Part shown: one piece after another, positions 23,218-35,864 of the stretch | How the letters are laid out: each line of letters begins with the position of its first letter | How positions within the stretch are numbered: position 1 is the first letter of the stretch | Assembly (NCBI RefSeq): GCF_022965805.1 | Contig: NW_027331320.1 | Location: 80,500-144,499 of the forward strand | Direction: 5' to 3' | Source: Primulina eburnea | Taxonomy: Eukaryota > Streptophyta > Magnoliopsida > Lamiales > Gesneriaceae | Length of the DNA stretch: 64,000 nucleotides | Program-made: the position numbers and the translations under genes | The notes under the pieces: model-generated | What the model saw: the letters and a program-made list of their open reading frames with translations, nothing else | Told to the model about the DNA's origin: nothing | Database searches by the model: none

Positions 23218-24538
23218 TGGTGAAAGATACATCTTATGGAAAATGACAATAAAACTGTTGGTGTTTTTTTTAAAGCTTTATTTAAGAACTGAGTTTTTTT
23301 TTTTTTTTTTTTTTTTTTTCTGATATTTGAATTTGAAAAACGAAATTTGACTTTAGTTTCATGTTTGAACAAATAAGGTTTTTTCTTTATCCACGTGGTA
23401 TTTTCAAATTTTCGAAATTCAAATATGTTTGGTATGAGTTCTTTGATTGATAAGCTTGATAAATTGACCATCAATATTTTAAATGACATTGACATTATGC
23501 ATGCATGAAATTTTGAAATTAAATGCAAATTAATTTCGTATGTTGACTTTAGTGGGAGTGAGTAAATTGGAAAGTCAACATTGAGAAGAATATATTGATG
23601 TTTATGTGTACATATGTGGTGGTATAAATTTTATCATGTGGTAATCTCATTCAGATTTATAGAGAACATTGTTTAGATATTGTGAACATCATTAGAATGT
23701 TGGGCAGATATTTAAGAAACCTGACATTGGATCATTAATCGGGTTATGCGGTACATAAAATATTTTATGCTCACACGTCGGAAATCTGACATTTGGAAAT
23801 AGTTGGATATTTGGACTCCGAATAAATTTGCGGAATTTTATCAACGGTAATGATCATTGGTCTAAGAAATCATTGAGGATCAACTGTGATAATAAAGCCG
23901 CTATATTATACTTAAAGAACAACTGAAATTTGTCAAAGTCAAAATATATTGATATGAAGTTTCCAGTTGGAAGAAAATAATTCAGAGTGGTTATGTGTCA
24001 ATTGAGAATGTTATTGCAAACTCTATAATTGCGGATGCATTTGTCATGGGTTGGCCACCCAAGACTTTTGGGCATATGAAACACATTGGTGTTGTCCATA
24101 TAGTTGATATGCATGTACAGTGGGAGTTTGTATTCGGTTTAAGCATTGACTCATTTGACATGATTTGAGTTTCTGTACAGACTAAGGTTTATTTGAATTA
24201 CTCTGAAATAAAGTGATGACTTTCATTGCGGTTTAGTATTTGGTTGAAAGTCTGTTATTGGACTCTTTGAGTCATTAGGAGGACCAGTTGGAAATACAGG
24301 TTTTATTCTGGGATCACATTTATGTATTTCCATGCTACACATCCATACTTGATCTATGTTATTGATTATGCTAATATTGTGATCATTGATGGGTCTAGTG
24401 ATTTTAAATGTAGCGATGACTGCTTTGGTTCGATATTGGTATAATCGATAGACCAGATTGTTAAGGAATATTTTGGTTTAGATAGCAAGAGCTCAATCCA
24501 GTTTTTGCATGTACAATATCCGGATAACTTATGTGGCC
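23218..24538 (+). pseudogene. Copia pol remnant (RNase H trace)
   Basis: Protease, integrase and RT are absent. A RNase H trace remains at about 23860-24110: LRINCDNKAAILYLKNN, then a SKYIDMKF-like stretch and the tail that precedes the polypurine tract, with stops and frameshifts. A poly(T) run at 23296-23319 marks the deletion zone. The rest is non-coding. Confidence 0.75.
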
Positions 24539-24550
24539 CAAGTGGGAGAT

Positions 24551-25023
24551 TGTTGGAATTATTTTGTGGGCTCACATAATTTAATTAATTGTACATGGAC
24601 AAGCTATCTAATAAATAACCCAATAAAGTGATCTAATTAATTATGGGTTTCCAAAGTATTAAATAAATTGGTATGGTCCACCTTATGTGTAGAAGCCCAG
24701 CCCAATTAGGTCTTCTATGATGGGTTGAAGACTGCTAAGATTATATAAGGTTATGGTACCCAAGGCACAGAGAATATAACACAGAATACATATGGCACAC
24801 GTATTCTAGATCTCTCTCCTTCTCCCATCAAAGGCAAGAATAAGGTGGTCGATTCTCTGTTGTCTTGGAAGATCCCTAACTCTGACGCTACATCGAACAA
24901 TGGATTCTGGTACGTGTTTACTGTTATTTATATTTTCTGATAATTCGACATGAATTCCTAGCATGTTGTGATATATAGATTTAATCACATGATTTATAGA
25001 TTTATTTTATTAAATCTCCAACA
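24551..25023 (+). repeat. 3' LTR of the pol-deleted copia element
   Basis: 473-bp partner of 20177-20649, preceded by the purine-rich tract aagtgggaga. Confidence 0.92.
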
Positions 25024-25384
25024 TATACATCTAATAAATATTAATGTTCGCGAACTATCGAACAAAATAATTTAGGTTCGAGTTTACTTCAAAAAAAAGT
25101 TTGAATATATATATATATGAGTTCGATAAATTCAAATATGAACAAAATATTCGATAAAGTGATATAATTAATTAATATAATTTGGAAATGAATCAATCGT
25201 GTAGATATGGTTGGTTGAAGTAGTAATTTTCTCTCATATATATTCAAAGTTTGAACGATCCGTAGTCTACAAAAGACCTTTCAACGATCTACTGTGACGA
25301 CTATTTGTGGTCGTGTTAGCTCTTGTTTTTTGCGGGGCTCATTTTAACACGTCTATGCATATCTATTCTATTTTTAAAAAAAAA
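25024..25384 (+). other. AT-rich gap between copia element and duplication copy 2
   Basis: TTCGAA-rich sequence continuing the repeat interrupted at 20176, then unique AT-rich DNA. No gene is seen. Confidence 0.5.
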
Positions 25385-26860
25385 AAAACAAAAACAATAA
25401 GTAAAATCTCTATTTTGTCATTTCTTTACATTTTAATACTTTCCAAAAATATTTTTGGAAAATAGAAATATATGGATTATATTTTTTGTTGTTGTATTGT
25501 ATTATACTGTTTTGACATTTTTTTTTTTGCAAATTTAACATAAAAATGAACTAAATCCAATCATCTGCGCAAAACATAACACTTAAATGTCAGTATGCGG
25601 AAACATAAAAGTAAAAAATGAATTTTAATCTCTAGCCATTGATATTGAATTTAGAGAGGAACTGATGAGATCTCACAAACATGAGAAAACTTGGATCTTC
25701 TAAATCTTTACGCGATTGTATAGATAATGTATTTTCTGAATAATTTCACAAATTTGGAAGCATGTTGTTGGAACATTTTAAGTTTTGGTGATTGAATAAG
25801 GTTGCCGATCCAATGGATAATTACAGAGATTAATCGAACTGAATTCAAGGAGGAAAACTAAATTTTCATAAAAAGAAGTTTTTAAGAAGTTTAAATGATT
25901 ACAAATTCTGTTGATAGCGAAACCGAATCAAGGTTGACTGATGGACCCCAACTAACAGTCTATATAGTTATTAGACAGTCTAAATCCATATATTTCCTGA
26001 AAAATCAGTATAATCAGTGGTTAAGAATCAGAGTCCAGCTGAAATAGTAGATAAAGCTTTCCATACCAAGAGTCACTGAATTTTAACTGGATGTTAGGTT
26101 TCAATCCACTTTCAGAACATGTCAGAAATGATGATGACATGACAACAACTACATTTGTATTTGAAAACAAATATATTATTTTGAAAAGATTACCATTGTA
26201 GATTAAGATATAAATATATAAGTCGAAAAAGCTCGGAAGATTAACAGTTACACCATGTATACCGTTATTTATTGATCTTCTCTAACCATTATAGAAATAC
26301 TTGAGAGTTGACAAAGATTAATGATTTTTATCCGGGATATGATAAATCAAATATCAACATATGCATAATCTTAGTTCATATAATATTCTTGTTTTGTTTT
26401 CTTTTAAATGTGAGATATCTCTCATATTTGTCTTAGGGAAATATGTTGATCATAAATAAATTATTTTATGGACTTAATAAATTAATCTAACATTCTTCCA
26501 CTTGGTCTACATAATCATCCTAAGTTAATAAACAAAAAACATGAATCATGATGATAGATCTTCTTCTACTGAATATCATCTTATATGTATTACATGTACC
26601 ATATTTATATACACGACTTAATAAATAAAACCAAAGATTCATTTGAGGTACAACTTAATCGATATTTTTCTCGAAAAAACTGAATATTGATACAAATGAA
26701 TATGCTAAATATTATAACTGAACGAGTCTTCAAAAAAAAAAAAACAAATGTATATACCACAAAATCATAACGGAACCAAGTCCACTAATATTACTACATG
26801 ATCTTTAAACATCTTATTTTTCATGTCTTTAGGTTGAATGATCATACACTCACTAATAAG

Positions 26861-28125
26861 GTGTTGGAATATTTCATGTTCGCAATCTTGATTTTGATGT
26901 TAAAAAAATGTTATTATTTTGTTTTTCACAAATTTATCTAGTGCGCAAAAAACTGAAACTGATCAGATCCCACATTGATCAGTTCCTGAAGCCAAAACTC
27001 AAGCTGTCGAGACCCCCAATTGATTGCCAAAACTGAACATGTCCAATAGATATCCAATAACAGTTCCACTGATTGTCCGATAGGTGGTTCAGCAATAGAC
27101 CTTCAGAAGCCTGTCCAGCTAATGAAAAGCTCAACTGATGAAGAACCCAGCTAAATAAAAGAACTGATAAAGTGATATCAGTCCAACTGATTTCACATAC
27201 CAATTCAGAAGCATCAGTTGTAACTAATCAGTTTGCATGTCACGACAAGAATATTTAATGGAATCCAGCTAAACACAAATATTCAAGGTGCAAGCTACAA
27301 GCTACCTCACAGACGAATGTACAATAATGGACATTGAAACAAAACTGAAAAGAGAAAAGCTTCCAGAACAGTCATCAGAATGACAAGACATGTCCTAAAG
27401 AAGCACATGCAAATGCAACATACATTATTATAGAGTCCTTATGTACGGTAAGCTGAGCGCCATAAATACCAGACCACGACCATTGAATATGATAACAACA
27501 ACCACATCAAAAACAATAAGAAGAAATGGAACTACAACTAAATACCGATATGTAAGAAAATTGAGGGCACGTTCACTTCATAACAGCCTACTAGAAGCAG
27601 TTACCACAATTGTGTGAGAACACCTTCGTGTTGTATTGATGAGATCAGTTCTTTCACATTCATACACAATCACTCACATATACAGAGAGCTGAGCTTATT
27701 TTTTATCTGAGTGAGTCTTCACACAAAGAAATTAAAGATTTTTTTTTAGTCTTGACATAAAGACGTTAAACATTATGCAGATTGCAGAAGGTGTTGTCTG
27801 TAATCTTAAGTGCTAGGAGTTCTAGTTGGGTGATGCCCTTCTGGAGTGGGTTTGTGCCAAGAGTTGTATAAATCAAAGTCTTCTAGTGGATCTTACCCGA
27901 TATGATAGAAGAGGTGACGTAAGAGCAGTTGAAGCCTCAGAACATCCATAAACATATCTTGTGTCCTTAACTGTTTAACTATTATTCTAAAATTGATTTG
28001 ATCAGTTCAAGCTGATATCAATTCAGTTCTTCTCATAACTGAAATGATATAAGCCAGAACAGATCACCCTTACTTCAGTTATTCAGTTTAAACACAAGTT
28101 AAGGCTTTAAACTATTCAATTTTCT
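26861..28125 (+). mobile_element. SIRE-like copia LTR, copy 2
   Basis: Uninterrupted counterpart of 6187-12106, starting TGTTGGAATATTTCATG. It contains the empty site of the gag-only element. The right boundary is uncertain. Confidence 0.45.
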
Positions 28126-28128
28126 TAA

Positions 28129-29270
28129 CGAATGATTATTTCGAGTATCTTCTGTTTGGTTTGAAAACCAAACTCGATTTAATTTATCGGTGTATTTATT
28201 CTTATAAAATAGGCTATTGCATCTTAGGGAGAATATTGTATTTGAAGTACCTTCAAAAGTGTCAAACCCGATCCTTAATAACATATTCAGTGACCACTTC
28301 ATTTTTCTCAACATGTTATCCACCTACTGAAATACTTTATGTCGATATGCTTAATTCGACTCTGTTCTAGTCATAAAGACCACATGAATTGAATGGTCAC
28401 ATTATAATCTTGATAGCTTGATATAAAATTCACAATTATATGCTTAAGGAAACTCGACAATATACGATACTATATAAAAGTGCTTCAAAATAAGAAACAA
28501 ACTCATAATCCATAGTGAAAATAGCAATTCACTTTCAAATTGTCAACCCGTCTATTCATAATCACACAATATTAAGTTATGAAGATATATTATAACATTT
28601 TGTAGCTTTCTAATGGTCAATGCCTTTACTATTCTAATATTTTCCCAACAAGAAACAAATTCTGCTCCCACTAATCTTCTTGTATACATGATCGCCCATA
28701 ATGTTTTTAACAAAACTCAATGAAGATATAACATTTTGAAATCTTAAATATCACTAATGTAAAACTTTCAATTTATATAGATTTCAATCTTGCATATTAA
28801 ATACTCACTATTATTAGAGAAGAATCTTTAAATTTATATCATATAACCTTCTTTCTCTATATCATTATTGATAATATTGTTTTCACATCCATCTAATAAA
28901 AATATAAATCAAATGGGCTATTAATGTAATGATCACATAAAGCTAGAGAATTTTCTTAAATATATGAGAAAATATTTCCATGTAGTTAATTGTCTTCTCT
29001 TGAGTGAATTTCTTGGCAACAAGTCTATTTTTATGTTGTTCAATGTTGTCTATTCAAACTTTCCTTCTCTTAAAGAATCATTTACAACAAATGACGATTG
29101 GACTAACTTTTAGATTCTATTATTTGTTACGCACAAATTTGTTATCATTCATAGCATTATACCACAATTTAGATTTCTTGTGCTCTGATTTGTGAAAAAA
29201 TATCTCAGGCTAATTTTCGGTTCCAAAGTAAGTAGTGAGTTTGTTCTAGAGACAAAATATAATCACTTGG
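28129..29270 (-). pseudogene. Copia pol relic on the minus strand, copy 2
   Basis: Counterpart of the relic at 12112-13420, with the same decayed RNase H and RT traces. It continues beyond the inserted 29280-30002 element to about 30100, where the sequence homologous to the integrase-RT linker lies. Confidence 0.6.
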
Positions 29271-29279
29271 AACTGTTGA

Positions 29280-30002
29280 CAGTGTGTTTGGCAACCAGGA
29301 TTTGGGAGGATTTCATGAGATTTGGATTTCAAAATCCTATTTTTACTGTTTGGCAAGATGTTAAAAAAAAGGATTCGGATTTGCTTAGGATTTCATGTGA
29401 TTTCAACAAGTATATTCAAATCCCATCAAATTTGATAATATTTGGTGGGATTTGAATTTTAAAAACATAAAATTATTTTTTTTATCCAACACATCATTCT
29501 CCACCAAAAGTTTCTAAATGATTAGACTTTTTTTTTCCTTTTTAATTTTTTTAGAAGTTGAAAGATTTCGTTTAAATTTTATAAGTTTCTTGTATTATTT
29601 ATTGATTAATATAATAAAAATTATAGTAATTACTAAAGCCTCTTTTTACGTTTAATAATTAATTTCATGTTAAAGTTTGAAGTTGTTTGATGATTTTTTA
29701 ATTATTATTTTATGTGCACTATGATTAATAAATAATAATTAATTTTTAAATTTACAAATACAAATAATAGAGAAGAAATATTAATTTCTAAACTTTTTTT
29801 AGTTACTTATGTTTATATGATTTCCAAGGGTAGTTTAGTAAAATTTTAAAATTCCAAATTCGAATCTTTTTTTCTCCAAACAAGAAATGGATTTGTAAAT
29901 ACCATTTCTAAATTTTAAACCAAATACCAAATGGAATTTCAAATACTTGAATTTCCAAATCCAATTCCAAATCCCACGAAATCCTGGTTGCCAAACACAC
30001 TG
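29280..30002 (+). mobile_element. 723-bp non-autonomous DNA element with 24-bp inverted repeats
   Basis: The ends CAGTGTGTTTGGCAACCAGG and its complement match perfectly over 24 bp, then imperfectly. The subterminal regions are full of GGATTT/AAATCC repeats on opposite strands. There is no ORF with transposase motifs. Copy 1 of the duplication is uninterrupted here (near 13262). No perfect target duplication is visible, and four bases (TCTC) of the empty site are missing, so the superfamily is uncertain (hAT-like by its CAGTG end). Confidence 0.85.
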
Positions 30003-30984
30003 TTAATTCCACTAATTCTTCTTAATGTTTAATGAACACTTTCAAGTGAAGGCACACTGTTTCGTCCCATGATCGGAGTGTATGACATTGGCGTTGTTTG
30101 AAAAATAAAAATTAGAATAACAACAAGCATCGTATTTCGTTATACAACAAAACTAGTTTTCTCACAAGTAAACATTTTATTTACAATTATATGAAAACAA
30201 AATTCGGAATGTCAGGAAATGAATTCTACAAGTACTAAAGCAGAACTATAACTATAATTTTGGATTGATCATCACTAGCCTCATAACATCTTTTTTTCCT
30301 TCTTGTCTAGTTGTTTTTCATCCTTATTTAGGGAGGAAGAGTAAGAGACGAGTAATTTATGAAATATTCAGCAAGGGAGACTGATCGATAGTAACAAATA
30401 ACAAAGATACATATATATTTATACGATTTGAACGGTACGAATTTCGAATACAAATCAGAACAAAACACAACAGATGACACTGAAAAGCATATTTTTTTCA
30501 TGGTTAACTGATAAATCCCTAATTTTTAATCTTATGAGAGGCAAGACCATGTTAACAATTATTATATTTTTTTTAAAAAAAAAAGATTAATGGTCATATT
30601 TTATGAATTTAGATTTTATTTTTGCAAAAATATTACACTGATTATTCCATCATTTTTCATGCATATGCATTAACAGATTTTCCTACCGAAATCTACTAAC
30701 CGAACAGATGAAAAAAGATTATTAATATATGTTATCGCCTAATTTACGTGCACGCATATATTGATTAAGCATATAAATAAATATGACATGACATATAAGT
30801 AAACCAATAAATTTTTATAATACATGATATCTAAAAAAATATTTCTTTCAATAAATAAACATATATTTCAATAACAAGAATCAATCCATTCCTCCATACT
30901 CCAGCTACAAACTGCACACACCCCTACCAAATCAAAATATGAGCTCCACAAAATTAAAACACGGATAGATTCTTGATATCCAAT

Positions 30985-33375
30985 ATGATCCAGGACCTCC
31001 TCCAACTTAGCGTGTTGTCTCTCATCCTCGCATCGTCTGTGCCTTCTGCTTATCAGCAGCAGCCATGTCCGCCCATATCTTGCGGAAACGGCCCAAACAT
31101 CAGCTTTCCATTTTACATTCCAGCCCTGCAACCATCCAACTGTGGTCTCCCTGGATTCGAGCTAAATTGTACTGATCTTGGCTTCCTAAATCTCCAACTA
31201 CCCGATAATCACCGGTACGTGATCCGGAATATCTCCTACGCAGACCAGATTCTCCGCGTGTACGACGCAGCTCTTTTAACTTTCGATCCCAACACCACCT
31301 GTCTTCCAGAAATCACAAACACTTCGCTTCCCACTTCACGTTTCAGCTTCTTTAACGCCTCTAGCCTCCATTTGTTCCCGCTTTGCCGGAGAAATGCGTC
31401 CACGGGTTTATGGATGTACAGAGTTATTTGCAATGCTCAAGATGATGATCAGATCTGGAATTTGGCGATATATGATTATGACTCTTTGGGCCCTGCGTAC
31501 TTGAGAAGGGCTATACAAAGTTGTGAAACACATATTGTGGCACCGGTGGATTTCGGCGTTGATAATGTTTATCAGGTGTTAAGAAGGGGGTTCCAGCTGA
31601 AATGGACGACAGAAGACGTTAATCTGGAGCCGCCATCGCCGTCACCAGCGTCATCGGATATTCTGGCGACCGAAGACGTAGTCGCCATCGCCGTCACCGG
31701 TGGCATCGGATAGTCTATCCCCGGCGCCGCCTGTTACTGGTAAAAACGTAAAAGGTGCGATCTGGACAACTCCCACTCACTTTATAGGCCTTCATACAGT
31801 AATTATTTCTTTGTTTTGATTCAAAATTGGTTTCGTTTGATAATAAGAAATTGAGTGTAGCTTTATTTATATTTTGCAGACACTTATATTTTAAGAAATA
31901 AAATAACAGAAAGATTAAAAAAAACTATATTATTGTGTTTGTTTTTTAAAATATTCTGAAAAAAAATAATTTTGGAAGATAAAGTATACAGTTAGATCTA
32001 AGAGTTCGGCGAGATGCATCTTATCTGTTGATGTTGTCTTATATTATTTAGAGATCAGTTTAATCATTTTCCTACCATCAGTCATGTACTAAGCAGATAT
32101 AATATTACTCGTTAAAATCTGCGCTACTCTTTTACGACCTATCTAGCTAGCGGTTCATTTCACCCTACCTTGTGTGGTACTGCCCCCATGAGGTGATCAA
32201 AGGCCCAGATTTACACACACATACACCCTATGAAGTGATCAAAGGCCCAGATTTAATCACCATATAAAATCAATGGCTGAGATCCTGTGAGGGCACTACC
32301 CCTACAGGTAGCATCTACTCTACCCTAGCTAACCAGATCAAACGGTGCAACGTCAAAAGCTTGACATGCGAGAACTTTCTAAATAAATCATATTCGATAG
32401 ATTTAGTCGTCGCAAGCAAAAATAATGACCAGACGAAAAAACCAAATTACTAGATGAAAATCAAATTTACAAGATTAAAATCTAAAACATACTTACGTAC
32501 ATCACTAAAATTCTAATTTGTCCTCATTATGATATATATATAAGACATTTTATTGACCATGTGAAGTAATTTAAGATTACATAAACGATGATTTGCAGAT
32601 AATTTTTTTGTAATTCATAATATAATGGAAATATAATATCAATAGAATAAATTCTTTCGTCGAAGCTAATGAAATATTTAAGTTAAATATAATAAATATA
32701 TTATAAAAATTGTAGAAATTGAGTATGTTATCGAGTAAAAGATTAGAAACAACTAGACACATTTAAGAGAAAACTACTTTTGTTCGCTAATTTGTCTAAT
32801 TTTAGGTTTTGATTCATTTAGTTTTTAAGGTTTGATTTTGATACATCAAATTTTACTTTTCAGCTATTGTGGTACAAGTACTAACGAGACACCTGGCAAG
32901 CCATCAATTTGTTATGTTATATTAACATTTTTTAATGTCATTTTAGTATTTTCTGGTATCACGTCAGCAGTTGGAGCAAAGTATTTGAAAACTAAAAGTT
33001 AGTTCTAACGAATCTAAAAAAATTTGAAATTTAATGAATCAAATCTCAAAATTGAAAAAGTTAATGAACCATAAAACTATTTCCCCTATCTTTTATATGG
33101 ATACATGTTCGATAAATTCTCAAATAATGATATCAAACATGCATGAAATATTTCACAAAATGTTGCATCCTATTTCCAATGTTTTTCTTGTTCTCTATGC
33201 CTAACCAGCTGACATCCTGAAGTAAACTTTTTGTGTCGATTTCGGTTGTAGGAAAAGGCTCCAGATTTTGGATATTAGTCACTGATAAATCATTTAAATC
33301 ATAGAATTTCATGTTTATATATACATATATTATACACTTCAATGATTCAACTTGTGTACTACATGTAGGTGTGAT
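30985..33375 (+). pseudogene. LRK10L-type receptor kinase pseudogene, kinase exon lost
   Basis: The ectodomain exon (30985 onward) is very close to that at 16084, with signal peptide and CGNGPNISFPF domain. A tandem duplication of about 52 bp (units starting near 31632 and 31684) puts a TAG at 31711-31713 before the donor at about 31739. The small second exon is recognisable at about 33252-33284, but its donor is ATAAAT where copy 1 has GTAAAT. Homology then stops just after the third acceptor. No kinase domain follows, so a functional receptor cannot be made. A truncated secreted ectodomain remains possible. Confidence 0.88.
32150..32323 (+). mobile_element. Small MITE in the pseudogene intron
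   Basis: This insertion is absent from copy 1 (near 17150). Imperfect inverted ends (caccctacct...gtactgccccc and gggcactaccc...ctaccc) lie inside a ctagcta-like direct repeat. Internally the segment gaagtgatcaaaggcccag-type is present twice, about 40 bp apart. The boundaries are approximate. Confidence 0.55.
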
Positions 33376-33773
33376 TCTAGCATTCTTGACGGGTGATGGA
33401 GGTGTTGCCTCAAAGTCACTCTCATGAGTGATTAACTTCCTCACGGTCTTAGGCTTGTGAGCCTTCGACCGACCGACTTTGGCCTTTTGAGCCCCAGTCT
33501 TGGAGAGCCTCTTGAATTCTTTCTTGAATTCCATCAGTTGACCTGAAGTCAGTTTTGCAGTGAAACCTTTGGGTCTCAAAGTTAAGATTCACGATGCATC
33601 CAACAGTCTAGTCTTGTGTAGAATTTGTGATTCACTCAAAAGAACACAAATATCTTCAAGCAGACGACTCAGAAGGATCACAAAACTAAATGATTAATTA
33701 GTATACTAAACCATCGCCCCCAAAACTTTGAATGGAACGAGGACCCGCTCACCTTCATATCCTTGACTATTGC
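33376..33773 (-). other. Unrecognised coding-like fragment, minus strand
   Basis: Minus-strand frame 33579-33376 has gene-like codon use and a basic, Lys/Arg-rich product (KEFKRLSKTGAQKAKVGRSK), followed by SDFEATPPSP. Upstream on that strand the reading continues in another frame to about 33773 with stops. It may be a fragment of a retroelement ORF. I do not recognise the family. It sits where the kinase exon of the duplicated gene should be. Confidence 0.35.
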
Positions 33774-35620
33774 TGTAGGTCTAAAATGTGATAACATAAT
33801 CTAACTGCGTGCAAATTTAGGAAAAGTGGAAAATACTTAATTAAATTATTTAATTACATTTATTGAATGTGGTAGGCATATTTAAATGTTTAAAAATATG
33901 ACTTTCTATTTGAATTCATAAAAACTGTGTTTTAAAGGTTATTCGAGACGCGATCGAGGAACGGAAACTGGAGACCATAATGGTAAAATATTTTTATTAA
34001 ATGATTATTTTTAATTATTTAATATATGGTATATTTTATATGGTGTTTTCGAAAATGGTGCTTTTTGAGATATTTTTACGCACCGAGTCGTATTTTAAAC
34101 CGATAATCAATTTTTTTAAGAAAATAGAAACTTTTTGGGAACTCGACTAATAGTTTCGAAAACTATCCTAAATGAAATAATTTTCTTACATTCTAATGGG
34201 ACTATTATACCTAGGTTATTAGACCTAGACTCATACCCAATTATTTATGTCAAACTTAGATATCCTAAACCCTAATTTCTTCACCACATCTCACGCGTAC
34301 AAGCTCCATAGACTCCTAGGTTTTTTCCATCAGCACACACGGCCACACACACAAAAATGTTAAAGGCCATTCACGTGAATTTGAAGGGAAATTTCAGCAA
34401 GATCTTCTCCCCCGTCTCTCCGCCAACGTCCATCGTGTCAAGGATTGTTTTCATGCTTGAAACATGCAAAAGCTCACATTAATCTTCCTTCACTCATCTT
34501 TCATACCATATTATGTGTATTTATACATGATTGCATGAAAAATACGATTCACTTTCTTATATTTTCGTTTTATGGCAATACATGATCAAATTTTGAGTTT
34601 TCATAATTTTAAATGCATGTTTATGTTGCACAAAGGGGCTGTCATGATAAGACTATGGGAAAGGGCGTTTTTCAGCATGATTAAGGGTCCATATAGGCTT
34701 GACTAAGGGCTGGACAAGAAGGGTAAAAATGTTGAACGAAAATTTGGTTTATAACAAGCTAGGCTTTCGATTTTGAGGACTATGAAGGAGCAGGCCGTGT
34801 GCTACGGTTGGGTCACATCCAGGGGTTCTAAGGGGACCTAGTCAAGGTCCTAGATGGCTTGAGGGAAGGCTGGTGCGAGGAGAAGGCCGTAGGTTGAAGC
34901 TTGGGTCGCGCGGGTCTTGTTGAATGACGGGTTGAGGGATGTGCAAGCTAGGTTCGTTAGGTCTGGTCCAGTAGCTTGCCAATGGCTCGAGTATGGTCCT
35001 AGGAAGGTCTCATAGGGTCTGGACATGGTGGTTAGGGTCTAGGCTTGAAGGAACTCATGGTTATTCAAGTTAGGTTTTTCGAAACTAGGGCAGAAAAATT
35101 CAGTAGGCTTCTAGGCTTGTTCAAGGATTTTAAATGGCTTAATTTGGGTTACATAGGGTATGGTTAGATGTTAATAAGCTATGGTTCAAGTTTGGTTTAG
35201 TTTCGAATTGATTCGGGTTAAAATCGGGACGTAGGTTGAAGTTGTAAAACAAATTGAGAAATTAGTCGATAAGTTTAAGTTTATGACTAAGAAATATTTA
35301 TGGGTGTATTTTAAGGTGTTATGTTAAGTTTGTATGGATTTGGGTAGTCGTTTTAACGTCTAAGGGTAAATTGGGAAAGTTAGGGTTTCAGGGGCAAAAC
35401 AGTCATTTTACACCTGAAAAATGTTAGACGTCATGGAAGTGCCCTGAATGTTGAAATGAACGTTAGAAATGTTTATTTTGAAAGGTTATGGAATTTTATA
35501 ATGAAAAACGATAAATGCTAAAGACGTGTTGAATGCTTGATTTAAAAGAAAATGATATTATTGCATGTGTATTTTTATAAAGTGATGGAAACGAGGAAGA
35601 ATGTTTGGAAAGAAGTGATT
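33774..35620 (+). mobile_element. Truncated LTR of the same family as 59034-62519
   Basis: It starts TGTAGGTCTAAAATG and shares blocks with the solo LTR at 59034: the gatcgaggaacgg segment, the aaggggctg(t/c)catgat segment (34635 versus 59918) and the tttttacacct...gtcatgg segment (35405 versus 61212). It breaks off at about 35620. No coding region or target duplication was found. Confidence 0.65.
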
Positions 35621-35864
35621 TAACCGTAATAGCGACGGTTAACCAAAAACCATCGCTAATTGTCTATTAATATCCGCGTTTTCGGTTCATTTTCTCTTAG
35701 ACGATTTTAATTTCGATTTAGAGTAAGTTTTTTCGTTTCAATTTTTGGTAAATTTCTAAGTGTTATTTAAGATCATGAATTTTGATAGATTTATTAAAAC
35801 CAAAACATAAAAATTCTTGTTCAACAATTGGCGACTGAAAAATAACAGTATCGAACAGTTTCAG
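35621..35864 (+). other. Short non-coding spacer with an imperfect hairpin
   Basis: tagcgacggtt and aaccatcgcta form an imperfect hairpin near 35624-35658, like the ends of some plant DNA elements. Nothing else is seen. Confidence 0.4.

Larger units (their letters stand above)
20177..25023 (+). mobile_element. Copia element with pol mostly deleted
   Basis: A complete LTR-to-LTR structure: 473-bp LTRs at 20177-20649 and 24551-25023 (TGTTGG...CCAACA), Met-tRNA primer site, a 1.7-kb leader with a hairpin array, broken gag, only a RNase H trace for pol, and a polypurine tract. The flanks tatat and tatac are a target duplication with one mismatch. The LTRs differ at roughly 14 positions by eye (about 3 percent), so this insertion is clearly older than the gag-only element at 6749. 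Confidence 0.92.
25385..33375 (+). repeat. Segmental duplication, copy 2
   Basis: Second copy of the block at 4151-18660, collinear and on the same strand. Homology ends at about 33375, exactly where the kinase exon of the receptor gene should begin (compare 18660). It keeps empty sites for both copy 1 insertions (27447-27451 and 30346-30350). Confidence 0.9.

Noticed and set aside
23010..23528. A 172-codon minus-strand ORF
   Set aside because: Antisense to copia gag and crossing a poly(T) run; no domain.
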